From assembly GCA_023458555.1 (NCBI GenBank), contig JAEWYS010000016.1, positions 146,574 to 210,573 on the forward strand: a stretch of DNA of 64,000 bases. The letters are read 5' to 3'. Positions 27,735-35,840 of the stretch are shown here, in pieces; positions within the stretch are counted from its first letter, which is position 1; the number at the start of each line of letters is the position of its first letter. Under the pieces are notes generated by a model. The model was not told where the DNA came from, did no database searches, and worked only from the letters and a program-made list of their open reading frames with translations. Origin of the DNA: Bacteroidota bacterium (GTDB taxonomy: Bacteria; Bacteroidota; Bacteroidia; Cytophagales; Cytophagaceae). The translations under genes and the position numbers were made by a program.

Positions 27735-27854
27735 ATGTTGCTTCATAAAAGTGCAAGAGGATGTCAACTAACGTCTTCCGGTCTGTCGGCCAGTCCTGAT
27801 TGTATTGGTGGTTCATGCTGTCAGGATGTCTCTTTTGGAGAGAGGGAGACTTAG
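27735..27854 (+). CDS. Small cysteine-containing ORF just upstream of tRNA-Cys
   Basis: 39 residues from the ATG at 27735, or 59 from an in-frame ATG at 27675 that lies 8 bases after the inverted repeat. Cysteines are at residues 10, 23, 28 and 29 of the short form, the last two as G-S-C-C-Q. The stop is 28 bases before the tRNA-Cys gene. No recognisable domain. It may be a regulatory leader ORF or a small protein; coding is uncertain. Confidence 0.35.
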   Translation: MLLHKSARGCQLTSSGLSASPDCIGGSCCQDVSFGERET

Positions 27855-27882
27855 TTGATTCACTGAGTTTCGGAATACAGAG

Positions 27883-27954
27883 GGTCCCGTGGCCGAGTGG
27901 CTAGGCAGGGGTCTGCAAAACCTTTCACGGTGGTTCGAATCCACCCGGAGACCT
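27883..27954 (+). tRNA. tRNA-Cys (GCA) with an acceptor-stem bulge
   Basis: A cloverleaf is readable: acceptor 5' strand GGTCCCG (27883-27889), T8, D arm with GCC/GGC, anticodon stem GGGGT/ACCTT, loop CTGCAAA giving anticodon GCA, T arm GGTGG-TTCGAAT-CCACC, and discriminator T, as expected for tRNA-Cys. The 3' acceptor strand reads CGGAGACC, where CGGGACC would pair perfectly. An extra A at 27949 therefore bulges from the acceptor stem. It may still function or may be a sequencing error. It lies between two Cys-containing small ORFs in the leader of the susC operon. Confidence 0.85.
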
Positions 27955-28012
27955 CAAACTTAATATATTAATTGTCAGAACCTAATTGTTAAACCTAAAA
28001 TCCATTTATGAA

Positions 28013-28105
28013 ATGAAGCGTACTACTACCAGTTTCCGTGAAAAGAAAAGACAGTATATGTTGACCGGTTACGGCACCGTCTGTATATGTTGTATTTTTT
28101 GCTAA
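28013..28105 (+). CDS. Cysteine-terminated 30-residue leader ORF upstream of susC
   Basis: The ORF starts MKRTTTSFREKKRQYML and ends G-T-V-C-I-C-C-I-F-C-stop: four Cys within the last seven codons. It lies 58 bases after tRNA-Cys and its stop is 175 bases before the susC start. A basic N-terminus followed by a Cys cluster at the very end is what a ribosome-stalling leader peptide sensing Cys-tRNA supply would look like. The leader below holds a further hairpin at 28210-28241. Function inferred from composition and position only. Confidence 0.55.
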   Translation: MKRTTTSFREKKRQYMLTGYGTVCICCIFC

Positions 28106-28209
28106 AATTGTCAGTGGCAACAGTTGATTCTAAGGTTATACTTACCACAGACAGACAATGAACCCGGTCTGCACGCAACTATATATTCTGCTGATTTTCC
28201 ATCCTCTTG

Positions 28210-28241
28210 ATCACCGGTTTTGTATATAACTCTCCGGTGAT
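28210..28241 (+). other. Hairpin in the susC 5' leader
   Basis: ATCACCGG (28210-28217) pairs perfectly with CCGGTGAT (28234-28241) around a 16-base loop, 40 bases before the susC start. No T-tract follows, so it is not a standard terminator. Confidence 0.5.
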
Positions 28242-28280
28242 ATCTCTAATCGTTTAAGGTTTTATTCTTATAAAATAATC

Positions 28281-31200
28281 ATGGAAAAAAATGCCATTGA
28301 GGGATGGGAACATGTCCTTCATTATCCTGTTAACAACTTATTTTCCCGGCTCAGTCGTATCGCTTCCGGCACCCACCGGATGCGGAATATAGTCTTTCTG
28401 CTGATTTTCGGGGCTGTGTCCTTTACCGCATTGGGGCAGCAGGATCCCGGGCAGAGCTCGGTTATAGAAGGCTTTGTCAGAGATTCGGTATCGGGTGAAG
28501 CGCTTGCCGGAGCGATTATTCGTATCGAGGGTTCAGAAGAGGGGGCTTCTGCGGATGATAATGGATGGTATCAAATTGAAACAAGCCAGCCTTTTCCACT
28601 TGTGCTTATTGTTTCATATGGAGGCCATCACCCACTCAGGGTGAGACTGACCGGACCTTCTTCCGAGCCTTTGAATATCGCCTATTCGACTACTGTTGAT
28701 CTGGATCAGAAAATAGTAGTGGTAGGTTACGGCACGCGTAAACAAAAAGATCTGATCGGAGCAGTTTCCCAGATCAATCCTCAGGAGACCAATGATATCC
28801 CTGTGTCCAGTTTCGACGCGCAGATCCAGGGAAGGGCTCCGGGTGTTCAAGTCAATACCTTTTCCGGATTACCGGGAGAAGGTGTCCGGGTCATAGTCCG
28901 GGGAACAGCCTCTATCAATGCAGGTAATGATCCCTTATATGTGATTGACGGAGTTTTTGTCAATAATAACTCTCTGTCAACAATTAATCTTGGTGGTAAA
29001 AGAACATCTCCTCTTGCTGACATTAATCCTGCGGATATTGAAAGTATCGAAGTACTGAAAGATGCCAGCGCGATTGCCATATATGGTTCACGCGGAGCCA
29101 ATGGGGTTATTCTGGTCACAACAAAGCGAGGTAATTATAATGCTACGAAGCCTAAAATTTCTTTCAATGCTTCGTATGGCTGGCAAAGAGCTGATCCCGA
29201 TCGTCTCTGGAAGCTGACTACCGGTCCGCAGCATGCTGAACTTGTCAATGAACAATGGATAAACTCAGGACTGGACAATCCGGCATTGAATCAGAACTAT
29301 GAGAACAGGCCGTTCAGACCGGTAGATGAAGTAATCAACGGGGTAGCGGGTAGGGGTAATCCTGAAGATCAGGAGACCTATGACAGGCTGGGCAGGGTGT
29401 TGCGTACCGCGACGGTTCAAAACTATGACCTGAACATCAGCGGTGGTTCTAAAAATACACGTTATTTTCTGAGTGCGGGGTACACAGACCAGGAGGGTAT
29501 TTTGCGTCCGATGAAGTTTGAAAGAGGGAGTTTCCGTTTCAACTTTGATACGAAGCTCCGCGAAAATATCACATTCGGTTCTGTCAATGGCCTTTACCGG
29601 TCATTTCGCCAGCAGGTAAGAGGCGGAGCCGGGCAGGAAGGCGGTCATCTGCTTGCCGCATTGCATGCACCAACATACCAGCCTATTTACAATGAGGATG
29701 GTACCTATGCCCGCCCGTCGCTGTATGAAAATATTGATATTCTCACCAATACGGATCTTTTTGATATCAATACCACCAGTCTGCGCTATGTGGGAAGCCA
29801 GTATCTGGAAGCTGAGTTGTGGAAAGATTTAAAGTTCAGAACATCGGTAGGTTTTGATTACAACAACTATGTCGAAAGAGAGTTTTTCAGTGACAAAACC
29901 ATTATAGGCGGAGTTCAGAACAAAGGAGGATATAAAGGTGAAGGTATTACCAGCCTGCTGGTTTTCCAGAACGAACAGCTTCTGTCCTATAGGAAAACCA
30001 TTGGTTCGCAACATCATCTGAATGCCATACTTGGTAATAGTATTCAGTCGATCGGGTATCGTAGTCTGTCTGCCCGGGGTAATGGATTTCCCAACAACCA
30101 GTATCAGCAGATCAGCAGCGCTTCCATACGTACAGCCAGTCAGAGCCGCTCTGAGTCCAGACTTGCGTCCTTCTTCGGAAGGGTGAATTATGATTTCAAT
30201 GAAAAGTATTTTCTGGAGCTGGCTCTGAGAGCAGATGGCTCGTCAAAATTTAGCAAAGAAAACCGCTGGGGATATTTCCCGGCTGTGGGCGCTGCCTGGA
30301 GATTGAAGCGTGAGACGCTGTTCAGTGACCTGTATTTCCTTTCTGACCTGAAGCTTCGCGCCAGTGTAGGACAATCCGGAAACCAGAACAATATCGGTGA
30401 CTACGCTGCTATGGGATTGTGGGCAGGAAATGCCGCCTATCCGGACAATGAAAGCAGCGGACCAAGCCCGGGTACAGCTCCTTCGCAGCTGGCCAATCCG
30501 GATCTCAGATGGGAAACGACCACTACCTACAATGCGGGTATTGATGCAGGATTCTTTAACAATCGGGTCCTTGTCGATTTCAATGTTTACTACAAATACA
30601 CCAAAGATGTGCTGCTTTCATTGCCGGTGCCTCAGTCAACGGGGTATGCATCCATTCTGGCCAATGAGGGAGAAATCAGCAACCGGGGTGTGGAACTTGG
30701 TCTTTTCACTACCAACGTAAAGAGATCAGACTTTAAATGGACGACCGCGTTCAATTTCGCACGGAACAAGAGCCGTGCGGAAAAGCTTGTTACTCCGCTC
30801 ACCTTCGAAGCAAGAGAATACATCCGTACGGAGCAGGGGCAGGAGCTGCAAAGCTTCTGGCTGTACAATCAGCTGTATGTCGATCCGCAGACCGGAGCCG
30901 CGGTCATCGAGGATGTGAATAATGATGGCAGGATTAATGCGCAGGACCGCCAGCTGATGGGTACACTGCTTCCGAAGTTTTTTGGTGGTATCACCAATAC
31001 ATTCAGTTACAAAAACGTTGATCTTGGTGTTTTCTTCAGTTATCAGTACGGAAATAAGGTCTTTAACTTTAACCGTTACATTCTTGAGGGAGGAGGTACC
31101 CGGGACGGTTCCCGCTCTATGCTTGCCAGTCAATATGAAGACCGCTGGACTACTCCAGGACAGAATACCGATACTCCCAAAGTAACCAGTGTCGGTAACA

Positions 31201-31481
31201 ACTACAACCTGGAGCAAAACAGCCGCTATTTGGAAGACGGATCATTTATCCGTCTTAAATCCCTGACACTGGGCTATACGCTGCCGCAGCGACTTACTTC
31301 CCGTTTCAAAATCGACAAGATGCGGGTATTCGTGCAGGGCACAAACTTGTGGATACTTACAAAATACACCGGGCCGGATCCTGAATCGTCCGGAAGCTCC
31401 ACACCAAATCAGCAGGGGCTTGACACGGCTACGCCACCTCAGCCTCAGGGGGTTCAGTTTGGTCTTAATCTTCAATTCTAA
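28281..31481 (+). CDS. SusC/RagA-family TonB-linked outer-membrane transporter
   Basis: 1066 residues from the ATG at 28281. An internal ATG at 28380 directly opens the signal peptide (MRNIVFLLIFGAVSFTALGQ) and may be the true start, giving 1033 residues. After it come a carboxypeptidase-regulatory-like domain (IEGFVRDSVSGEALAGAII), the plug with the SusC signature (VIDGVFVNN, IESIEVLKDASAIAIYGSRG, GVILVTTKRG) and a large barrel ending in a terminal Phe. It should form the SusCD uptake complex with the next gene, 11 bases downstream. Substrate unknown; the neighbours (DoxX-like proteins, YeiH-type exporter, Cys-rich leader) point to a sulfur-containing nutrient rather than a plain glycan. No glycoside hydrolase is linked. 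Confidence 0.92.
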   Translation: MEKNAIEGWEHVLHYPVNNLFSRLSRIASGTHRMRNIVFLLIFGAVSFTALGQQDPGQSSVIEGFVRDSVSGEALAGAIIRIEGSEEGASADDNGWYQIETSQPFPLVLIVSYGGHHPLRVRLTGPSSEPLNIAYSTTVDLDQKIVVVGYGTRKQKDLIGAVSQINPQETNDIPVSSFDAQIQGRAPGVQVNTFSGLPGEGVRVIVRGTASINAGNDPLYVIDGVFVNNNSLSTINLGGKRTSPLADINPADIESIEVLKDASAIAIYGSRGANGVILVTTKRGNYNATKPKISFNASYGWQRADPDRLWKLTTGPQHAELVNEQWINSGLDNPALNQNYENRPFRPVDEVINGVAGRGNPEDQETYDRLGRVLRTATVQNYDLNISGGSKNTRYFLSAGYTDQEGILRPMKFERGSFRFNFDTKLRENITFGSVNGLYRSFRQQVRGGAGQEGGHLLAALHAPTYQPIYNEDGTYARPSLYENIDILTNTDLFDINTTSLRYVGSQYLEAELWKDLKFRTSVGFDYNNYVEREFFSDKTIIGGVQNKGGYKGEGITSLLVFQNEQLLSYRKTIGSQHHLNAILGNSIQSIGYRSLSARGNGFPNNQYQQISSASIRTASQSRSESRLASFFGRVNYDFNEKYFLELALRADGSSKFSKENRWGYFPAVGAAWRLKRETLFSDLYFLSDLKLRASVGQSGNQNNIGDYAAMGLWAGNAAYPDNESSGPSPGTAPSQLANPDLRWETTTTYNAGIDAGFFNNRVLVDFNVYYKYTKDVLLSLPVPQSTGYASILANEGEISNRGVELGLFTTNVKRSDFKWTTAFNFARNKSRAEKLVTPLTFEAREYIRTEQGQELQSFWLYNQLYVDPQTGAAVIEDVNNDGRINAQDRQLMGTLLPKFFGGITNTFSYKNVDLGVFFSYQYGNKVFNFNRYILEGGGTRDGSRSMLASQYEDRWTTPGQNTDTPKVTSVGNNYNLEQNSRYLEDGSFIRLKSLTLGYTLPQRLTSRFKIDKMRVFVQGTNLWILTKYTGPDPESSGSSTPNQQGLDTATPPQPQGVQFGLNLQF

Positions 31482-31492
31482 TCGTATCTGTC

Positions 31493-32797
31493 ATGAAAAG
31501 AATAGCACTATCAATTATAATATTACTTACTCTTCCGCTGATCTCATGCAAAAAGTATCTGGAAGTAGAACCCTATGATACAGCTTCTGATCTGAATCCT
31601 ATCTCGGACAGAGGGTCCGCTGAATCAGCGGTCAGAGGTATATACCGGGGGCTGGCCACGCTGAATTACGGTCAGAGCTTCCAGAAAACCATCCTGCTGT
31701 CTGGCGGAGACTTTGTTTCCAAAAACAATGCGCAGACCGATCTTAATATTATCAACTACGATCTGCGTTCCGATCTGGGCTTTCTGGAAGTTTTCTGGGG
31801 TAGCTTTTATTCAACGATTAACAGAGCCAACCATGTGATCGAAAAGGTCCCGGGCATCAATGATCCGGCTTTTTCCGGAGCATTGAAGAATCAGCTCTTG
31901 GGAGAAGCTTATTTTCTCAGGGCGTACTCATACTTCGATCTGGTAAGAGTATTTGGCGGAGTACAGATTTTTCTGGCACCCACACGTGTGGTCAATGATA
32001 AGCTCCATGTTGCCAAAAGCACTCCTGAGGAAGTTTACGAGCAGATATTCAGTGACCTGCGTCAGGCGGAAGCTCTGCTTCCTGCTGCGGTGATACGAAA
32101 CAGAGCCACCATCCATACGGTTCATGCACTGAAGTCGAGAATTTACCTTTATCTCAACCGCTTTGAGGAGGCCGAAAAGGAAGCGGATGCTGTGTTGTCC
32201 AATTCTGCATACCGCCTGATCAAGCCATTTGCACTGGCAGGCGGGACTTCGGAGTCCATATTGGAAGTACATTTCAGCGCCAATGATCTCAATCCGGGTT
32301 TTACACTCTGGACCGGTAACAATCGCCAGCTTGAGCCAAAGCCCGAATTGCACAATCTGCTTCATAATCCTGATATTGGTGGAGGCAGAAAGATTCTTTC
32401 AGCAGTTCAGGCGGGAGGTTTTTATGGTAAAATTTTCCCGACCAATGCGTCTCCCAACTATCTGATTCGTACCGCGGAAATATATCTTATCAGAGCCGAG
32501 GCCAGAGCTAAGAAGACTGCTTCTGATCTCAGCGGGGCCCTGGCAGATCTGAACGCGATAAGAGACAGAGCCAGTGTTCCGGTCGCTGACTGGACCGACA
32601 AGGAAGACATAATTCTGGCAATTGAAGATGAGCGGAGAGTCGAGCTTGCCTTCGAACCGCACCGCTGGTTTGATCTTGTTCGCACAGATCGGGCCCGCAC
32701 GGTACTAAGTATAACAGACAGGAATAAATACATTTTTCCTATTCCGCTTACAGAGATACGGGTCAATCCGGCACTTAAGCAGAATACCGGATATTAG
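31493..32797 (+). CDS. SusD/RagB-family nutrient-binding outer-membrane lipoprotein
   Basis: 434 residues. The lipobox LISC puts the lipid-bearing Cys at residue 19, followed by KKYLEVEP, the usual SusD opening. TPR-like helices (AYFLRAYSYFDLVRVFGG) and the C-terminal signature ERRVELAFEPHRWFDLVRT are clear. SusD forms the lid over the SusC barrel and captures substrate at the cell surface. It directly follows susC. Confidence 0.93.
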   Translation: MKRIALSIIILLTLPLISCKKYLEVEPYDTASDLNPISDRGSAESAVRGIYRGLATLNYGQSFQKTILLSGGDFVSKNNAQTDLNIINYDLRSDLGFLEVFWGSFYSTINRANHVIEKVPGINDPAFSGALKNQLLGEAYFLRAYSYFDLVRVFGGVQIFLAPTRVVNDKLHVAKSTPEEVYEQIFSDLRQAEALLPAAVIRNRATIHTVHALKSRIYLYLNRFEEAEKEADAVLSNSAYRLIKPFALAGGTSESILEVHFSANDLNPGFTLWTGNNRQLEPKPELHNLLHNPDIGGGRKILSAVQAGGFYGKIFPTNASPNYLIRTAEIYLIRAEARAKKTASDLSGALADLNAIRDRASVPVADWTDKEDIILAIEDERRVELAFEPHRWFDLVRTDRARTVLSITDRNKYIFPIPLTEIRVNPALKQNTGY

Positions 32798-32867
32798 AAA
32801 ACATCGGTCATCAGCAAGTATGGCTTTTGACTTTTAATAAGATTTTCAATGCTCTATTTGATAAATT

Positions 32868-34268
32868 ATGAGTGACTTTGCTAACAAAACAATAGTATCC
32901 GGAGTCAGAGATTTTTTTGAATCACTCCGGCGGGAAGTTTTGAGTGTTAATAGCGATCAAAACTCCCGTTCTGAATGGAAAAAATGGGAACGGTATCTTT
33001 TCCGGTTCACATTCATCTTCCTGCTTTTCCTGATCATTCCGATTGATCCGGCTTTTTACCGTAATCTGTTTACCACAAACTGGCTGGATTTTAACTTTTA
33101 CGATCTCTTCAGACTGGCAGTTTACCTGCCTGATTTTACCAGTACCAACTTTGGTACATGGGGATTGGGGCTGATTGCAGCTATTCTGGGAACAGAGCTT
33201 TGGTATGTGATAGACAATAAAAGCCGAAATCATGTCGCTTTATATTACTGGCTTCGCACCATTGTACGCTATCGTCTGGCAATAGGATTGCTGGCATATG
33301 GATTTATAAAGCTGTTCCCGATTCAGGCCCCTTATCCTTCCTTGAGTAATCTGCTGACCAATTACGGTGATTTCTATGCCTGGAAAATTTACTTCCAGAC
33401 ACTGGGTGTAGCTCCAACGTATCAGTCATTTCTTGGATTTGTAGAAATACTGGCGGCTCTGTTGCTTTTCTATCGCAGGACGGTCACTTTTGGAGCAGGA
33501 CTGGTCATCGGTTTTTTGGGTAATGTAGCAGTAGCCAATGGGTTTTATGACATTGGTGAGGAGGTATTCAGTACATTTCTGGTATTGCTGTCTGTCGTTC
33601 TGATCAGCTACGATGTGCCACGGCTCTGGTCCCTGCTGATTGATGAGAAGTTTACGAGAGCCGCCGCTTTTGTTCCGGATTTTTCAAACCGTAGACTGGC
33701 TGTTTTCCGGTTTTCCTTCAAAGTGTTTTTTGTCCTTGTTGTTGCTTTGTATGAATACAAGGTCAGAGCAAGTGCCGCTGTTGAGTCCTATAAACTACCC
33801 CGTACTCCCGGACTGGAAGGCGCCTATGGGTATTATGATGTGCAGGAGTTTGTCCTTAACGGAGCTACAATAGCACAGGACCCTTTTCACCCGCATCGCT
33901 GGCAGAATGTAATTTTCGAACAATGGTCAACTCTTACAGTCAGAGATAACCGACCGGTTACTGTAGACAGAAGCAGAGCGGATGCCTATCAGGAAAACGA
34001 TCTTGACCGGAACTATGAGCTGGCGGGTTTCGCAGGGAGGCATTATTATCATTATAAGGTAGATACGCTAACGCATACCCTTGCTTTGCAAAACAAAAAT
34101 CCCAACCATCGCGAAGAGCATTTTACGCTGAGCTACAGCTTTGTCAATGATTCAACCCTTGTTCTTCATGGGATTGACTTTTCGGGAGATACAATCCGCG
34201 CAACGCTTGGTAAAAAGAACAAACGATACATGATGTTTGAAGGTCGTCGTCGTCCGGTCAAAATTTAA
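32868..34268 (+). CDS. DoxX-like membrane protein with C-terminal soluble domain (first of pair)
   Basis: 466 residues. Several hydrophobic helices span about residues 45-310. They include YRLAIGLLAYGFIKLFPIQ, the conserved DoxX-type region, and a second module with GFVEILAALLLFYRR. The last 150 residues are hydrophilic (RTPGLEGAYGYYDVQEFVLN, RWQNVIFEQWSTL). DoxX/DoxD proteins are subunits of archaeal thiosulfate:quinone oxidoreductase and occur in bacterial membrane oxidoreductases. It is followed by a clear paralogue and lies inside the susCD-to-YeiH operon. A redox role on a sulfur substrate is inference. Confidence 0.75.
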   Translation: MSDFANKTIVSGVRDFFESLRREVLSVNSDQNSRSEWKKWERYLFRFTFIFLLFLIIPIDPAFYRNLFTTNWLDFNFYDLFRLAVYLPDFTSTNFGTWGLGLIAAILGTELWYVIDNKSRNHVALYYWLRTIVRYRLAIGLLAYGFIKLFPIQAPYPSLSNLLTNYGDFYAWKIYFQTLGVAPTYQSFLGFVEILAALLLFYRRTVTFGAGLVIGFLGNVAVANGFYDIGEEVFSTFLVLLSVVLISYDVPRLWSLLIDEKFTRAAAFVPDFSNRRLAVFRFSFKVFFVLVVALYEYKVRASAAVESYKLPRTPGLEGAYGYYDVQEFVLNGATIAQDPFHPHRWQNVIFEQWSTLTVRDNRPVTVDRSRADAYQENDLDRNYELAGFAGRHYYHYKVDTLTHTLALQNKNPNHREEHFTLSYSFVNDSTLVLHGIDFSGDTIRATLGKKNKRYMMFEGRRRPVKI

Positions 34269-34284
34269 AAAAACAGTTACAAAT

Positions 34285-35799
34285 ATGGCAACGTTACAAG
34301 ATACGCAGACCAGCGGAGTTTTGCCGGAGCGCAAAATTCCGGATAATGATTCGGACGAATCATCAAAAGGCAGCCGTTGGACAGGAGGGCAGAAATTTGC
34401 CTTCCGGGTAGTCTTTATCTATATGTTACTTCTTTGCATACCGCTATATGCAAGATTCTATGAACATCTGTTCGGACTTGAGTTTTCCAGAATTACCTAT
34501 CATGATTTTCAGACCGTAGTAGCTTTCTGGCCGCCTCAGTTTGTTCTCATCGAATCAGAGGAAGGCGTATTCGGGATACTGAACTACATCAACCTCATTC
34601 TGGGCCTGGGGATTGCCCTGGTTGGCGGATCGGTCTGGACCTTACTGGATAAAAAAACAGAAAATTACAGCAAACTCTACTATTGGATCAGGGTACTGGT
34701 CCGTTATCGCCTTGCCTATGGTATGGTTGGCTGGGGACTGAAAAAAGCTTTTCCTATGCAAATGGTTTATCCGACCGTCGGTATGCTCAATACACCCTTT
34801 GTGGATATGGCCGAAAAGAAGTTGTACTGGTCCCATGTCGGTGTTTCCTTTGGGTATACGGTATTTCTTGGCTTTGCCGAAATCATTCCCGGTCTTCTGC
34901 TTTTGCATAGAAAAACCGCGGTGCTTGGAGGAGCGCTTGCCGCAGTAGTATGCTTTAATATCTGTATTGCCAATCATGCCTATGATGCCGGGGTGTCGGT
35001 TCCGGCTGCGTACTTTACCATTCTTGGTATATTTGTGATGTGGTATGACCTGCCCAAGATATGGAAACTGGTAGCTGAGGAAAAAGATATTGCTCCGTAT
35101 CGTTACTATCCGGTGTTTGACAAGTCATGGAAAGAACGTCTGCGTACCGGAACAAAGTTTTTCTTTAATGTGCTGTTTGTGCCGGTGATGGCAGCTTTCT
35201 GGGCATGGGGCTTTTTTTACGGAAACAACTACAATATCCCCAGCACTCCGGGTTTAGCTGATACCAAAGGATATTATGAGGTGGAAGAGTTCAGGCTTAA
35301 TAATGAGCTGATACCCTTCGATCCGGAAGATTCGTTACGCTGGCAGGATGCGATCTTCGAAGAGTGGTCTACGCTGAGCTACAAAACCAACCGCGGGGCT
35401 ATTGCGGATCGAATGATCGGTTATTCGCCGCTTCGGGTCAGAAAGGATAAAAACAATACGCGGCTCAATCAGGTAGATACTCAGGACTCGGATCGGCTTG
35501 CCAAAGCAAATCAGAACAGGGATCTGGGAGTTACCCGCTGGGAGGTGGGTGGTATGGCAGGAGACCGCAGATATTTCTTTTATGAGGCAGATACGCTCAA
35601 AAAGGTATTGCATTTGCGTAACAAGAACAAAAGTCACCGGGATGAAACGCAGACGCTGCATTACGAACGACCGGATGCAAACCGGATTATTTTGTACGGT
35701 ATCAATGAGTTTAATGACTCCATTTACGTAGTATTGAGCCGGAAAGATAAGCACTATCCACTGGTAGAAGGACCTCAGTCCGCTATCACCGCTTTCTGA
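34285..35799 (+). CDS. DoxX-like membrane protein with C-terminal soluble domain (second of pair)
   Basis: 504 residues from the ATG at 34285. An upstream ATG at 34237 overlaps the previous gene and is less likely. The layout matches the preceding protein: YRLAYGMVGWGLKKAFPMQ, GFAEIIPGLLLLHRK, then a soluble tail with STPGLADTKGYYEVEEFRLN and RWQDAIFEEWSTLSY. The tail carries an extra stretch of about 40 residues (around ADRMIGYSPLRVRKDKNN) not seen in its neighbour. The two arose by duplication and may form a heterodimer. Confidence 0.75.
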   Translation: MATLQDTQTSGVLPERKIPDNDSDESSKGSRWTGGQKFAFRVVFIYMLLLCIPLYARFYEHLFGLEFSRITYHDFQTVVAFWPPQFVLIESEEGVFGILNYINLILGLGIALVGGSVWTLLDKKTENYSKLYYWIRVLVRYRLAYGMVGWGLKKAFPMQMVYPTVGMLNTPFVDMAEKKLYWSHVGVSFGYTVFLGFAEIIPGLLLLHRKTAVLGGALAAVVCFNICIANHAYDAGVSVPAAYFTILGIFVMWYDLPKIWKLVAEEKDIAPYRYYPVFDKSWKERLRTGTKFFFNVLFVPVMAAFWAWGFFYGNNYNIPSTPGLADTKGYYEVEEFRLNNELIPFDPEDSLRWQDAIFEEWSTLSYKTNRGAIADRMIGYSPLRVRKDKNNTRLNQVDTQDSDRLAKANQNRDLGVTRWEVGGMAGDRRYFFYEADTLKKVLHLRNKNKSHRDETQTLHYERPDANRIILYGINEFNDSIYVVLSRKDKHYPLVEGPQSAITAF

Positions 35800-35840
35800 G
35801 GTTTTATATAAAAAAATGCGGGTGCAGAAGAAAACCATTT

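Noticed and set aside
32868..35799. HTTM/vitamin-K-carboxylase-like assignment of the two long membrane proteins.
   Set aside because: The Y-R-L-A-(I/Y)-G core with a Lys-Phe-Pro end and the helix pattern fit DoxX-like proteins better.
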